Below the pieces are notes generated by a model, which searched no databases, was not told the origin of the DNA, and worked only from the letters and a program-made list of their open reading frames with translations. Positions 18,487 through 27,147 of a stretch of DNA of 64,000 bases are shown here, in pieces. Position 1 is the first letter of the stretch. Each line of letters starts with the position of its first letter. The DNA comes from Aphanothece hegewaldii CCALA 016. GTDB lineage: Bacteria; Cyanobacteriota; Cyanobacteriia; Cyanobacteriales; Microcystaceae. A program made the position numbers and the translations under genes. Location of the stretch: the NCBI RefSeq assembly GCF_003007785.1, contig NZ_PXOH01000003.1:186001-250000 (forward strand). Reading direction: 5' to 3'.

Positions 18487-18514
18487 GTAGAGACGCGATC
18501 TATCCCGTCTCTAC
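18487..18514. terminator. Hairpin between convergent genes
   Basis: A perfect 9-bp inverted repeat, GTAGAGACG (18487-18495) and CGTCTCTAC (18506-18514), lies in the 41-bp gap between pepA and the convergent GGCT-like gene. There is no T-tract on either side, so it is either a bidirectional RNA-stabilising or terminating hairpin or a member of a dispersed palindrome family. Confidence 0.5.
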
Positions 18515-18520
18515 GGTATC

Positions 18521-18928
18521 CTATGAACTAACCGCCGCTTTTTTGTAAGCCGCCCAACCCCCAAAATGAGAAATATCTGGCCAGTTATGTTCTTCGATTA
18601 ATTTTTGTGGATATAACATAGCGATCGCAATTTGTCCATCTTCTAGGATGACTTCCGATGGATACATATGAGGCGGTTCTGTGGAAACAAGATAATCAAA
18701 TTGCTCGGCGGATAATTGATACACTTCCCCAGGTATTGAGATCCCGCCTTCTGTGACTTGATATATTGCCGGATGCCAGCCATCTACTGCCGCATGAAGA
18801 CGATAAAGCGGTTGGGTTTTGGCTTCTCTAATAAACTCGGCTGATTGAAGATTTTGATGATCGGGTTGTCCGCGCAAGGCTGAACCACAAATGAAAACTT
18901 TTTTGCTACCGTTTTCTAGATCTGTCAT
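18521..18928 (-). CDS. GGCT/AIG2-like protein related to the allophanate hydrolase C-terminal domain
   Basis: The 135-residue protein has the gamma-glutamylcyclotransferase-like fold: VFICGSALRGQPDHQNL near the N-terminus, then YRLHAAVDGWHPAIYQV and SIPGEVYQLSAEQFDYLVS. The stand-alone domain is related to the C-terminal domain of allophanate hydrolase (AtzF). It lies 37 bp downstream of a FadR-type GntR regulator on the same strand and probably forms an operon with it. The nearby deaminase-type amidohydrolase suggests a role in nitrogen-compound breakdown. The substrate is inferred, not shown. Confidence 0.75.
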   Translation of the reverse strand: MTDLENGSKKVFICGSALRGQPDHQNLQSAEFIREAKTQPLYRLHAAVDGWHPAIYQVTEGGISIPGEVYQLSAEQFDYLVSTEPPHMYPSEVILEDGQIAIAMLYPQKLIEEHNWPDISHFGGWAAYKKAAVSS

Positions 18929-18965
18929 TGTGTTAGAGATCCCCTAACTTAAATTTTTAGAAGAA

Positions 18966-19670
18966 TTATTGAACAATTTTTGATTCTAGCTGAATTTGTT
19001 CCATTTCCCGAATCACTCTTGCTTTACTTGCATTGAGATGAGCGATAATTACTTCAGTAGCGGCTTTTGGATCACGCGATCGTACTGCTTCATAAATAGC
19101 CCGATGTTCGGTGCGAATATCTAGTACAGTTGGATTATTTCGGGTAGTTTGAATCCTTAGCAATAACATTTTATCAAAAACTTGATCCAGCAGTAAGACG
19201 AGCCAAGGATTACCCGAACTTTGTGCTAACAGACGATGAAAACGATAATCTAGATCAAGTTGACGAAAACAACTTAAGCGTGTTGGTTTTCCTGTAACGA
19301 TGCGTTCTGCTTGCTCTAACATTCCTTCGAGTTGTTGTAATTGTGACTCGGTAATCTTCTGACAAGCATCGACTACAGAAAGTTGTTCTAAACCAATCCG
19401 ACAATCGTATAATTGTATAGCATCGGCACAGGTAAACGTAGCAACCCGAACGCCGCCGCTAGGTTCTAGGGTAACTAAATTTTCTTGTTGAAGCAGTCGA
19501 ATAGCCTCTCTAATGGGCGTTCTACTAACCTGTAATTTCTCCGCTAATTGTGTTTCTACTAATCGCTGACCAGGTTCTAGTTCGCCCCCAAGGATAGCCG
19601 TCCGCAAAGCTTGATAAGCTTGGTCTTGTAATGAATGTCTACGTGGCAAGGAATGGGGAGATAAAGTCAA
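18966..19670 (-). CDS. GntR-family regulator (FadR/FCD subfamily)
   Basis: The 234-residue regulator has an N-terminal winged helix (about 10-78) containing LVETQLAEKLQVSRTPIREA and the GGVRVATF wing. A C-terminal all-alpha FCD ligand-binding domain (about 85-225) follows, with the usual histidine/aspartate ligands around LDLDYRFHRLLAQSSGNPWL and RTEHRAIYEAVRSRD. Such proteins respond to carboxylic acids, sugars or purine-related metabolites. It lies downstream of the amidohydrolase gene and upstream of the GGCT-like gene, all on the same strand, and is a candidate regulator of both. Confidence 0.93.
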   Translation of the reverse strand: MTLSPHSLPRRHSLQDQAYQALRTAILGGELEPGQRLVETQLAEKLQVSRTPIREAIRLLQQENLVTLEPSGGVRVATFTCADAIQLYDCRIGLEQLSVVDACQKITESQLQQLEGMLEQAERIVTGKPTRLSCFRQLDLDYRFHRLLAQSSGNPWLVLLLDQVFDKMLLLRIQTTRNNPTVLDIRTEHRAIYEAVRSRDPKAATEVIIAHLNASKARVIREMEQIQLESKIVQ

Positions 19671-19761
19671 AATAATTCTCCTTTCAAAAGCAAGGATCTA
19701 AAAACGAAATTTACTGATTATTCTAGACACTTTTATTGAGTGTATCGGCTGATTATGAATT

Positions 19762-19799
19762 AGTATAAAAGCTATACACCATAGAATACAGTATACAAT
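19762..19799. promoter_or_regulatory. Candidate GntR operator region
   Basis: The 206-bp gap between the amidohydrolase and gntR contains repeated TATAC-type elements: TATAC at 19773-19777, and GTATAC, a perfect palindrome, at 19791-19796. They are spaced 19 bp apart, close to two helical turns. A related AGTATA lies at 19762. The GT-N-AC pattern resembles FadR-subfamily operators, and the location upstream of gntR fits autoregulation. This is a pattern-based guess. Confidence 0.35.
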
Positions 19800-19876
19800 A
19801 AAATGTTAAGATCTGGTGTAAAACTAACAATAAGAATTTAGAGTTATACAGTAATAAAAATGAATAAAAAATAAAA

Positions 19877-21235
19877 TTATGACAACATCTGGAACGCCAG
19901 ATCATTCGTTTTCTTAATTAATGATTCTAACTCAACGGTGGTCAATTGTCCTTGATCAACGATTTTTTTCCCATTAATAAAACTATAATCCACTCGCTCC
20001 ACCTGACACAAGATTAAGGCGGCAACTGGATCATGTAAAGCCCCTGCTAACTGAGGGCGTTCTAAATTGATGGCGATAAAATCAGCCGACATTCCAGGGG
20101 CGAGAATTCCAATATCATCGCGTCCTAATACTCTAGCACCGCCCAGGGTGGCTATTTCTAGGGCTTCTCGCGCTGTCATCGCACTCACGTCATTTTCGCG
20201 GACACGTGCCAGTAAGAAGGCTGTTCTCGCCTCCTGTAGCAAATTCCCGCTATCATTGGAAGCCGATCCATCTACCCCAATACTAACCGGTACACCCGCA
20301 TCTAACATTTTACGAATAGGTGCAATTCCACTGGCTAAACGCATATTACTACAAGGACAATGGGCTACACCTGTTCCCGTTTGAGAAAATTTTTGAATAG
20401 CGGTATCACTTAATTGTACACAGTGGGCGTGCCATACATCCTCGCCTAGCCATCCCACCGACTCGGCGTAATCTTCGGGTGTCATGCCAAAGTTTTCTAA
20501 ACTGTAGGTAATATCTGATTTATTTTCGGCTAAATGGGTATGTAATCTAACTCCAGTATAACTCCGTGCCAAAATTGCCGATTCTTTCATTAATTCCGGA
20601 GATACTGAAAAAGGCGAACAGGGAGCGAGTACCATTCTTAACATAGAATGACGCGACGGATCGTGATATTGTTCAATTAATCTTTGGCTATCTTTGAGGA
20701 TATTTATTTCTTTTTCGACGACTGCATCTGGGGGTAAACCACCTAAGCTTTCACCGACACTCATACTTCCTCGGCACGGATGAAAGCGTATTCCCATCTC
20801 TTGTGCGGCTTGAATTTGATCATCTAGTTTACAGTTATTTGGATAGATATATAAATGATCACTCGCCGTTGTACAACCCGATAATATTAATTCAGCAAGT
20901 GCCATCTTTGTACTTATATACACTGCATCTGCTGTTAAGTTTGCCCAAATGGGGTAGAGTGTTTTTAGCCAGTAAAACAAATCGCAGTTTTGTGCAGCAG
21001 GAATAACTCTAGTCAGGGTTTGATAAAAATGATGATGGGTGTTGACGAGTCCTGGTAAAACAATATACTTGTTTTGTAAATCTAGAATACGGGCTGCGGT
21101 TTGGGGTAGTTCTGTTGTGGTTCCTACTTGCTCGATAATATTATCTCTAATGTATAATGCACCTTGACGAATTTCTCGACGCTGCTCATCCATCGTTACG
21201 AGAGTATGAATATTTTTAACCAATAAAGTAGACAT
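19877..21235 (-). CDS. TrzA/AtzA-type amidohydrolase, probable 8-oxoguanine deaminase
   Basis: The 452-residue zinc amidohydrolase has a TIM barrel with flanking beta domain. Metal-site motifs in order are the HxH in LVNTHHHFYQTLTR (about residues 65-67), RLHTHLAEN, VWHAHCVQLS and GVDGSASND with the conserved Asp. The sequence is closest in character to 8-oxoguanine deaminase or hydroxyatrazine ethylaminohydrolase enzymes, which hydrolytically deaminate purine- or triazine-like rings. A purine-salvage role is more likely than triazine degradation in this background. The neighbouring gntR and GGCT-like genes on the same strand suggest a small nitrogen-salvage cassette. Confidence 0.88.
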   Translation of the reverse strand: MSTLLVKNIHTLVTMDEQRREIRQGALYIRDNIIEQVGTTTELPQTAARILDLQNKYIVLPGLVNTHHHFYQTLTRVIPAAQNCDLFYWLKTLYPIWANLTADAVYISTKMALAELILSGCTTASDHLYIYPNNCKLDDQIQAAQEMGIRFHPCRGSMSVGESLGGLPPDAVVEKEINILKDSQRLIEQYHDPSRHSMLRMVLAPCSPFSVSPELMKESAILARSYTGVRLHTHLAENKSDITYSLENFGMTPEDYAESVGWLGEDVWHAHCVQLSDTAIQKFSQTGTGVAHCPCSNMRLASGIAPIRKMLDAGVPVSIGVDGSASNDSGNLLQEARTAFLLARVRENDVSAMTAREALEIATLGGARVLGRDDIGILAPGMSADFIAINLERPQLAGALHDPVAALILCQVERVDYSFINGKKIVDQGQLTTVELESLIKKTNDLAFQMLS

Positions 21236-21340
21236 TTTTGCTTTCCCCAGTCGCTGGCACTTATTTTAGACTAGCTACTGAGTCAGCATAACTTACATAC
21301 GATCGATTGAACCGTCTTTTACTTTACGGTTTGATTGTCT

Positions 21341-21367
21341 AAAAAAAAGGTGAGCATTGCCCACCTT
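21341..21367 (-). terminator. Rho-independent terminator
   Basis: On the minus strand, AAGGTGGGC, a short AAT loop and GCTCACCTT form a stem followed directly by a run of T (eight A on the plus strand at 21341-21348). It lies 5-31 bp beyond the stop codon of the 108-residue unknown gene and presumably terminates it. Confidence 0.8.
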
Positions 21368-21371
21368 ATCA

Positions 21372-21698
21372 TTATTGATCGTTCAAGACTGTTAGTGTAC
21401 TGCTTCCAGGAATAAACCAAAATTTTTTGTTAGTATTCGGAAGATGTTTGTAAGAATTTTCGATCCATTCAATAGCTTCTACTTCAGAATTGAATGTACC
21501 TGTACGATCGGTTTTATAGTTATAAACGTGCCATTGTAGATTTTTTTCGGGATCTAAAGTTGTCCAAACTCGGATTTCTGCATCTTCAAAGAAAACTTTC
21601 ACTAGATACAGGGTGAATTTTTGCCATATCCTGTGAAGTTTAGAAACTAAAAATCCTTCACGCTTTTGATGATTGTGTTGTTGAGTGTTGAATAGCAT
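21372..21698 (-). CDS. Unknown protein (108 aa)
   Basis: No family is recognised. The frame can be read from an ATG at 21713, but that codon sits over a perfect Shine-Dalgarno sequence GGAGGT (complement of 21706-21711), 7 bp before the ATG at 21698. The true start is therefore 21698, giving MLFNTQQHNHQKREGFLV. The 108-residue product is basic at the N-terminus, with a short hydrophobic patch (FTLYLVKVFF) and Trp-rich C-terminal half (WTTLDPEKNLQWHVYNY, VEAIEWIENSY). It is monocistronic with its own terminator. Confidence 0.7.
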   Translation of the reverse strand: MLFNTQQHNHQKREGFLVSKLHRIWQKFTLYLVKVFFEDAEIRVWTTLDPEKNLQWHVYNYKTDRTGTFNSEVEAIEWIENSYKHLPNTNKKFWFIPGSSTLTVLNDQ

Positions 21699-21705
21699 AG
21701 CTATT

Positions 21706-21711
21706 ACCTCC
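21706..21711 (-). promoter_or_regulatory. Ribosome binding site fixing the start of the 108-aa gene
   Basis: GGAGGT on the minus strand with 7-bp spacing to the ATG at 21698. It overlaps the first two codons of the longer open frame, so the longer start can be ruled out. Confidence 0.75.
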
Positions 21712-21875
21712 ATTCCCTAAAGATGCCAAACTCTTTACAGACATCTTTAAATTAATGAAATCCTCTTGCTGCGCTACTCTCGTTATAGCTCAGTAGTTAC
21801 TCATTTCGTTTGCTTTTATACTATATCTAATTCCAAGATGTGCTATCTTCACCCGATCGGGTGATCTTTAGTTGG

Positions 21876-23039
21876 TTAAACGTTTCCAATGTTCCTTAAA
21901 ACAAGATTATTGATTAACTGTTGTAAATGTGCTGTTTCATGGGTTGCCATCACAGAAAAACGAATACGACTCGTCGGAACGGTTGGGGGACGAATGGCAG
22001 GAGCAAAAATACCAGCTATAATGAGTTTTTGGGATAATTCTAACGCTTGGGATGGGTTAGCGCATTCCAGGCAAATAATAGGTGACTGGGAAGGTAAAAT
22101 ATTTAAATGCGATAATTTTTGTTGCAAAAAGTTGACATTTTCCCAAAGTTTGTCGCGTCTTTGCGGTTCGGTTTGAATAAGTTCAATCGCTGCGATCGCC
22201 GCCGCCGTATCAGCCGGGGAAAGTGCTGTTGTATAAATCCAAGTTGCCGAGCGATTTCGTAAAAAATCGATTAATACGGCATTACCCGCCACATATCCCC
22301 CTAAACTGCCAATTGCTTTACTCAGAGTCCCCATTTGTATTAAAGAGCGACCCGTACAGCCAAAATAATCCACACATCCCGCCCCCTTTTTTCCCATAAT
22401 TCCTGTAGCATGGGCTTCATCCACCAACAACATACAATTCATCGACTCTGCTAAATCTAGCACTTCTGATACTTGACATATATCACCATCCATGCTAAAG
22501 ATGGTGTCAGTAATAATTAAACAATGACGATATTGGTGACGATATTGTTGTAGTTTATGATGTAAATCGGATAGATCACAGTGATTGTAATGGATAATCG
22601 TTGCGTTACTGAGTTTTGCGCCATTTTTCAGGCTAGAATGATTGTATTGATCGCTTAAGATTAAATCCCGTTGACCGACTAAAGCAGTGATGGTTCCTAG
22701 GTTAGCGAGATATCCTGAACTAAAAACGATCGCATCTTCAGTTTGTTTGAGATTAGCAATAGCAAGTTCTAATTGTCTGTGAATGTCTCGATGTCCACTA
22801 AGTAAACGAGATCCTGTACTACCTGTACCATATTTTTGTGTAGCGGTAATCGCTGCTTCGATCAGGTGTGGATGTCCAGCGAGTCCGAGATAATCATTAC
22901 TAGCGAAATTAATTAGCGATCGACCCTCTAATTCTACAATGGGGCCAGGGCTACTGGTGATGGTTTTGGGTGTACGATACCAGTTTGCTTGATGGATGGT
23001 GTTTAATGATTTGCTGATCCAATCATAGGGTGTTGTCAT
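21876..23039 (-). CDS. bioF: 8-amino-7-oxononanoate synthase
   Basis: The 387-residue PLP-dependent alpha-oxoamine synthase condenses pimeloyl-ACP/CoA with L-alanine in biotin synthesis. Visible features are [34 protein letters not shown], the cofactor-contacting [18 protein letters not shown], and the Schiff-base lysine in [17 protein letters not shown]. Length and order match BioF. The related enzymes Kbl and 5-aminolevulinate synthase are less likely, since the N-terminus and absence of other markers fit BioF. No other bio gene is nearby, which is usual in cyanobacteria. Confidence 0.93.
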   Translation of the reverse strand: MTTPYDWISKSLNTIHQANWYRTPKTITSSPGPIVELEGRSLINFASNDYLGLAGHPHLIEAAITATQKYGTGSTGSRLLSGHRDIHRQLELAIANLKQTEDAIVFSSGYLANLGTITALVGQRDLILSDQYNHSSLKNGAKLSNATIIHYNHCDLSDLHHKLQQYRHQYRHCLIITDTIFSMDGDICQVSEVLDLAESMNCMLLVDEAHATGIMGKKGAGCVDYFGCTGRSLIQMGTLSKAIGSLGGYVAGNAVLIDFLRNRSATWIYTTALSPADTAAAIAAIELIQTEPQRRDKLWENVNFLQQKLSHLNILPSQSPIICLECANPSQALELSQKLIIAGIFAPAIRPPTVPTSRIRFSVMATHETAHLQQLINNLVLRNIGNV

Positions 23040-23153
23040 AAATTATCTTGCAATTTGTCCCCAGTACACCGATTCCTCAAGGAAAAAATTTCTGTCTATG
23101 TCTATATGTATATAGATAGAGTGGGGAGTAGATCACCATTTTAACTTGTCTTT

Positions 23154-24797
23154 CTAGCTATCTTCGATGGGTTCAAAGACTGGACAATATCCCTCTGGAA
23201 CAACTTTTAAGCCATAAAGTGGTGATGCTGGGTTCCAGCAACGTTGGCCTTTTTGATGACAACAAGCTTGACAACAATCGATCGACTGTAAGCCTCTATT
23301 ATTACTCATTTCGCTTAAGAGTTCTCTTTGAGAAAGTCCTCTAAGAATCACATCTTCGCCTTGCCATCGAGCCTCAACGAGCCCAGTATCAGCAAAATTC
23401 GTCCATCGTGGATCTTGGGTAATTGTATCAGGTAAAGTAATCGTTACGGTTGTTCCGACCTCATTTAATTCGCCCTCATAACTACTAGGAGTCGGTGGTA
23501 ATGGTTGAATGAACTTTTCCCCAATGGGCAATTCTACTAGAGTTCCAACACTTGGAGAATGTAACTGATAACGGTTTTGCAACTCTTCTAAGCTGGTGAG
23601 ATCGGCAAGATAATTAGGCGATCCATGTACAAAAATAACGTGTTGTGGGCGTAAATTATGAATTAGTTGTGTGGTGTTCCGACTGTCGCTGTGTTCGGAA
23701 AGGAGATAGGTTTCTACTTGACACTGACGGGAACGCTTTAACGCTTTAATCTGAGGATGATCTAAAGAAATTAGATGTTGAAAATGTTCGGGAATTAAAA
23801 CTAACCATTGTCCTGAAGTATTTAGACAGTATTCTTGTAAACGATCGATCTGATCGGTTAAAACAATACAGGGTGTTATTCCAAGCTGCGATCGCCGCTC
23901 AGTGGTGAGTCGTCCCATTCTTGGGCAGATGCGTTCATCCCAAAATAACGGTTGATGTTTGGCAAAATTTTGTACAGATGCGGGAAATTCGGGCAATAAA
24001 TCCAGATAAACATCGCAGGCTGTTGCAATGTTGCCATCAACCCATATATCTAAATCTCGTCCCGTAAATTGATGATGCGATCGCAGTAATTTCAAGATTT
24101 CCTGACCTAACCCCAAGGTCGGCACAGGAAGTAAAACGTTTTTTTGTTGACTCACTACTTCATAAAGACGAGTCATCAACTGTTTTTCTTGTTGTCGGCG
24201 ATGAGGATGGCGTATTGTACCATAACTTCCTTCAATAATCAAGACATCTGGAGCTAATCCGCGCAATAACTCAACGGATAACCCTTCAACCAGTTGGAAG
24301 TTAGATAAAGAAAAATCCCCTGTATAAAGCAGTTTATAATTGCGTTTTGGGGTTTTGTAAGTCAAGAGTAAGAGTGCGGCACCGGGTAAATGTCCAGAGG
24401 GAAAAATTTCGGCCGTCAGATCGGGAAATAATTTAATCGGCGATCGCCATTTCCAACCTTGGCAAAAAGGGGGGATTTCTTCCTCATCTGGCCAATTTAA
24501 GGGTAATAATTGAACGGTTACATCACTGGCATAAATCGGCAGTTGGGGATAAGCTCGATGTAGAGCAAGTAACCCGAAGGCATGATCTTGATGAGCATGA
24601 CTACAAAACACCCAATCAACCGGGGGTTTTTTACTGGTATGAAGGGCTTGAATATTATTTAAACCGCAATCTAGTAAGATACGGTAGGGACCCATTTTGA
24701 TCAATAGACAAACGCCTTCATGACCATGACCAACACCATAGGTGGAACAGGATAATAAGCTACCAGATTCAGATCTTGTTGTGCGATATTGAATCAT
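23154..24797 (-). CDS. Beta-CASP metallo-beta-lactamase-fold hydrolase (RNA-specificity type)
   Basis: The 547-residue protein opens with an MBL domain: GVCLLIKMGPYRILLDCG, the metal motif SHAHQDHAFG (about residues 66-75), LYTGDFSLS and later SEHSDSRNTTQLI and VFVHGSP. The inserted beta-CASP region (about 195-370) points to nucleic-acid processing, as in CPSF-73/RNase J relatives. The C-terminal tail contains a tight cysteine cluster, DCCQACCHQKGQRCWNPASP with a further YCPVF, suggesting a structural metal site. Substrate is likely RNA, by family. It is on the minus strand after the probable ndhP gene. Confidence 0.88.
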   Translation of the reverse strand: MIQYRTTRSESGSLLSCSTYGVGHGHEGVCLLIKMGPYRILLDCGLNNIQALHTSKKPPVDWVFCSHAHQDHAFGLLALHRAYPQLPIYASDVTVQLLPLNWPDEEEIPPFCQGWKWRSPIKLFPDLTAEIFPSGHLPGAALLLLTYKTPKRNYKLLYTGDFSLSNFQLVEGLSVELLRGLAPDVLIIEGSYGTIRHPHRRQQEKQLMTRLYEVVSQQKNVLLPVPTLGLGQEILKLLRSHHQFTGRDLDIWVDGNIATACDVYLDLLPEFPASVQNFAKHQPLFWDERICPRMGRLTTERRSQLGITPCIVLTDQIDRLQEYCLNTSGQWLVLIPEHFQHLISLDHPQIKALKRSRQCQVETYLLSEHSDSRNTTQLIHNLRPQHVIFVHGSPNYLADLTSLEELQNRYQLHSPSVGTLVELPIGEKFIQPLPPTPSSYEGELNEVGTTVTITLPDTITQDPRWTNFADTGLVEARWQGEDVILRGLSQRELLSEMSNNRGLQSIDCCQACCHQKGQRCWNPASPLYGLKVVPEGYCPVFEPIEDS

Positions 24798-24833
24798 GCG
24801 GATTTGAGTAAAACAAAAGCACAGGTAAGATTT

Positions 24834-24956
24834 TTAATGAGCCGTACCATTCCCATCATAATTATCGGTGTCGTAGTAGCCGTTTTTAGTTCCGAAAAAT
24901 AAAGCACTCACCGTAAATAAGACGGTAAGAATCACAATAATTGTTTTGACATCCAT
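24834..24956 (-). CDS. ndhP: Probable NDH-1 subunit NdhP (40 aa)
   Basis: The frame is open from 25034, but a Shine-Dalgarno sequence GAGGAG lies 10 bp before the ATG at 24956, giving a 40-residue product beginning MDVKTIIVILTVLF. It has one transmembrane helix followed by FFGTKNGYYDTDNYDGNGT. The size, single helix and KNGYYDTDxYxGNGTAH-type tail match my recollection of NdhP, the small subunit stabilising the cyanobacterial NDH-1L complex (Sml0013 in Synechocystis). Another small photosynthetic membrane subunit is possible. Confidence 0.55.
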   Translation of the reverse strand: MDVKTIIVILTVLFTVSALFFGTKNGYYDTDNYDGNGTAH

Positions 24957-25055
24957 GACGTAATAACTCCTCAAAGGCCTAACGCTCTCGTATCTTAACT
25001 TAATACTACTGTTAGGAAAAGCGGATAATGTCAATAAATCCTAAAAAATTAATAT

Positions 25056-26957
25056 CTATACCACTTCTAGATTAGGACGTTTAACGGGAGGTACGATCGT
25101 CCCTTCGACTTCGGGTAATTGTTCTATGGCTGTTCGTAAGGAAGGAACCGCGCCGGATAAGCGTTTTAAAAGTTGCGATCGCTGATCATATAGCAGATAA
25201 ATTAACTCATCATTAGGTTGCCATTGATCGGATGTTGTGACCACGTGTAAAGAATTGTCACGTTTTAAGAGTAAAGGTAACAAGTCGCCCGAACGGATGA
25301 GAGCTTGTATATGGGCTTGTTTCAGGGATAATTCGACTTCACTAATAATGGTTTTGCCTAATTTATATTGACCGTCTTTGATCAGTTGATTCCAGGTTTT
25401 CAGGGAAAGATTATCGATCAAAGCTTGATTAACTTTACCAGTTGCGAATTGAACTTGACTGGGGAATGCAGCTAAAACCCTGGGCGGGGCAAATTCTTCG
25501 ATGACACGTTGTGCTAAAACTAAATTAACTTCGCCATTATTGGTCAAAGCGATAAAAGTTCCGATCGATTCGATTCCCGCTTCTTCAAGAACTGTCGGAT
25601 TTAAACCACTACTTTGAAAAACGGGTAAATTTTCATCCTCTGCGATTTGACACGCTTCACTATCGGTATCAATTAATACAACTGATTCTCCTTGTTCTTG
25701 GATTAAATGACCGAGTAAACGCCCCAAAGGATTACAACCAATAATAACGGCTCCTGTCGCTTCAGATGAGGTAATTTTTAACCAACGTGCCACCCAACGA
25801 GCGGTTAAACCCTGAATAAATACCGTCATGATGATCGTTAGAAAAACTAAGGCTTTAATGGAGTCTCCGCCGTTGATGCCTTGACGAGTCAGAATAATGG
25901 CAAATAAAGAGGCTACAGAAGCCGATACAATGCCTCTTGGACTAATCCAAGCAATAAATAGTTTTTGTCGCCAATTTAAGTTACTGCCGATCGTACACAA
26001 AGAAATACTAAGGGGGCGTACTATTAACATTAAAACCAATACAGTTAGAACACTTCCCCTGCCTAGTGCAAATATACTATCAATTGAAAGATCGGCCGCT
26101 AATAAAATAAATAAAACTGAAACACACAAAACCGTTAATTGACCCTTAAAACGTCGTATTAGTCGTTCTTCGGGCAAACCAGAGGCTCTAAGGACAATTC
26201 CCGCTACAACAGTCGCCATTAATCCTGATTCACTCCGACTCATTTGCGCTAGTCCGAATAAGCCCCAAACTCCAGCTAAAACAACAAGATTTTTTAATTC
26301 TTCAGAAAGGACGTTAGCTTTTTTCAGGAAAAATCCGAGTAACCATCCTATAGCGCCGCCGATGATGGCACCAATACCTAAGCGCATCGTTAAACCGTTA
26401 AGAATTTCGATCGCACTCGCTTGATGATCGATGATAGTGTCTAAAACGACAACGGCTAAAATTGCGCCGACTGGATCAATTAAAACGCCTTCTCCTTCGA
26501 GGATTGTAGCAACACGTCGCTCTACTGAAACTTGTTTGAGGAGGGGACTAATAACGGTAGGCCCAGTTACAACGACGAGAGACGCATACAAAAAAGCGAT
26601 CGCCCAGGGAAACTCAGCCAACCAATGAGCCGCCATTCCGCCACCAATAAAGGTAATTAATGTTCCGAGTGTAACTAAATTTCTTAAACTTCCAGAAACT
26701 CGCCCCAACTCACGCAAGGATAGATTTAATCCCCCTTCAAATAAGATTACGGCAACGGATAGAGCAACGATAACTTCTAAACCGACACCTAAGAGATGGG
26801 GATGCAGTACGCCTAAACCGTCTTTTCCTAAAATGATGCCAAACAAGAGAAGAAAAACGATACTTGGTACTTTTAAATAGGCGGCGACGACTTGTGCGCT
26901 GATCCCCGCTAAAACGGTAATGACGATTTGTAGAGTTAGGTCGAAAGATCCATCCAT
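25056..26957 (-). CDS. CPA-type monovalent cation/proton antiporter with C-terminal TrkA/RCK domains
   Basis: The 633-residue protein has an N-terminal antiporter domain of about 12-13 membrane helices (residues about 1-390). This includes LKVPSIVFLLLFGIILG, SVAVILFEGGLNLSLREL, VTGPTVISPLLKQ, EGEGVLIDPVGAILAVVVLD and WISPRGIVSASVASLF. A RossmannTrkA_N-like domain (about 395-510, VIIGCNPLGRLLGHLI ... VVLIDTD) and a C-terminal TrkA_C-like region (about 535-610) follow. The family exchanges Na+ or K+ for H+ across the plasma or thylakoid membrane. The soluble domains suggest nucleotide-linked gating. Confidence 0.92.
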   Translation of the reverse strand: MDGSFDLTLQIVITVLAGISAQVVAAYLKVPSIVFLLLFGIILGKDGLGVLHPHLLGVGLEVIVALSVAVILFEGGLNLSLRELGRVSGSLRNLVTLGTLITFIGGGMAAHWLAEFPWAIAFLYASLVVVTGPTVISPLLKQVSVERRVATILEGEGVLIDPVGAILAVVVLDTIIDHQASAIEILNGLTMRLGIGAIIGGAIGWLLGFFLKKANVLSEELKNLVVLAGVWGLFGLAQMSRSESGLMATVVAGIVLRASGLPEERLIRRFKGQLTVLCVSVLFILLAADLSIDSIFALGRGSVLTVLVLMLIVRPLSISLCTIGSNLNWRQKLFIAWISPRGIVSASVASLFAIILTRQGINGGDSIKALVFLTIIMTVFIQGLTARWVARWLKITSSEATGAVIIGCNPLGRLLGHLIQEQGESVVLIDTDSEACQIAEDENLPVFQSSGLNPTVLEEAGIESIGTFIALTNNGEVNLVLAQRVIEEFAPPRVLAAFPSQVQFATGKVNQALIDNLSLKTWNQLIKDGQYKLGKTIISEVELSLKQAHIQALIRSGDLLPLLLKRDNSLHVVTTSDQWQPNDELIYLLYDQRSQLLKRLSGAVPSLRTAIEQLPEVEGTIVPPVKRPNLEVV

Positions 26958-27147
26958 AACGATTTTACAATGGGGATAAAAATTAAGATCAAGCTTGGGA
27001 TCTTATGGGGTGATGGGTTGCAATGGGATTTTAATTTATGCTTATTTGCTTCTAAATACAAGACAATCTCGTGGGAAATATTCGACAATTGATCTAGATG
27101 CTTATGTTTATCTAGGGAGTCATTCCGTTACTACTACTAAATTTATT

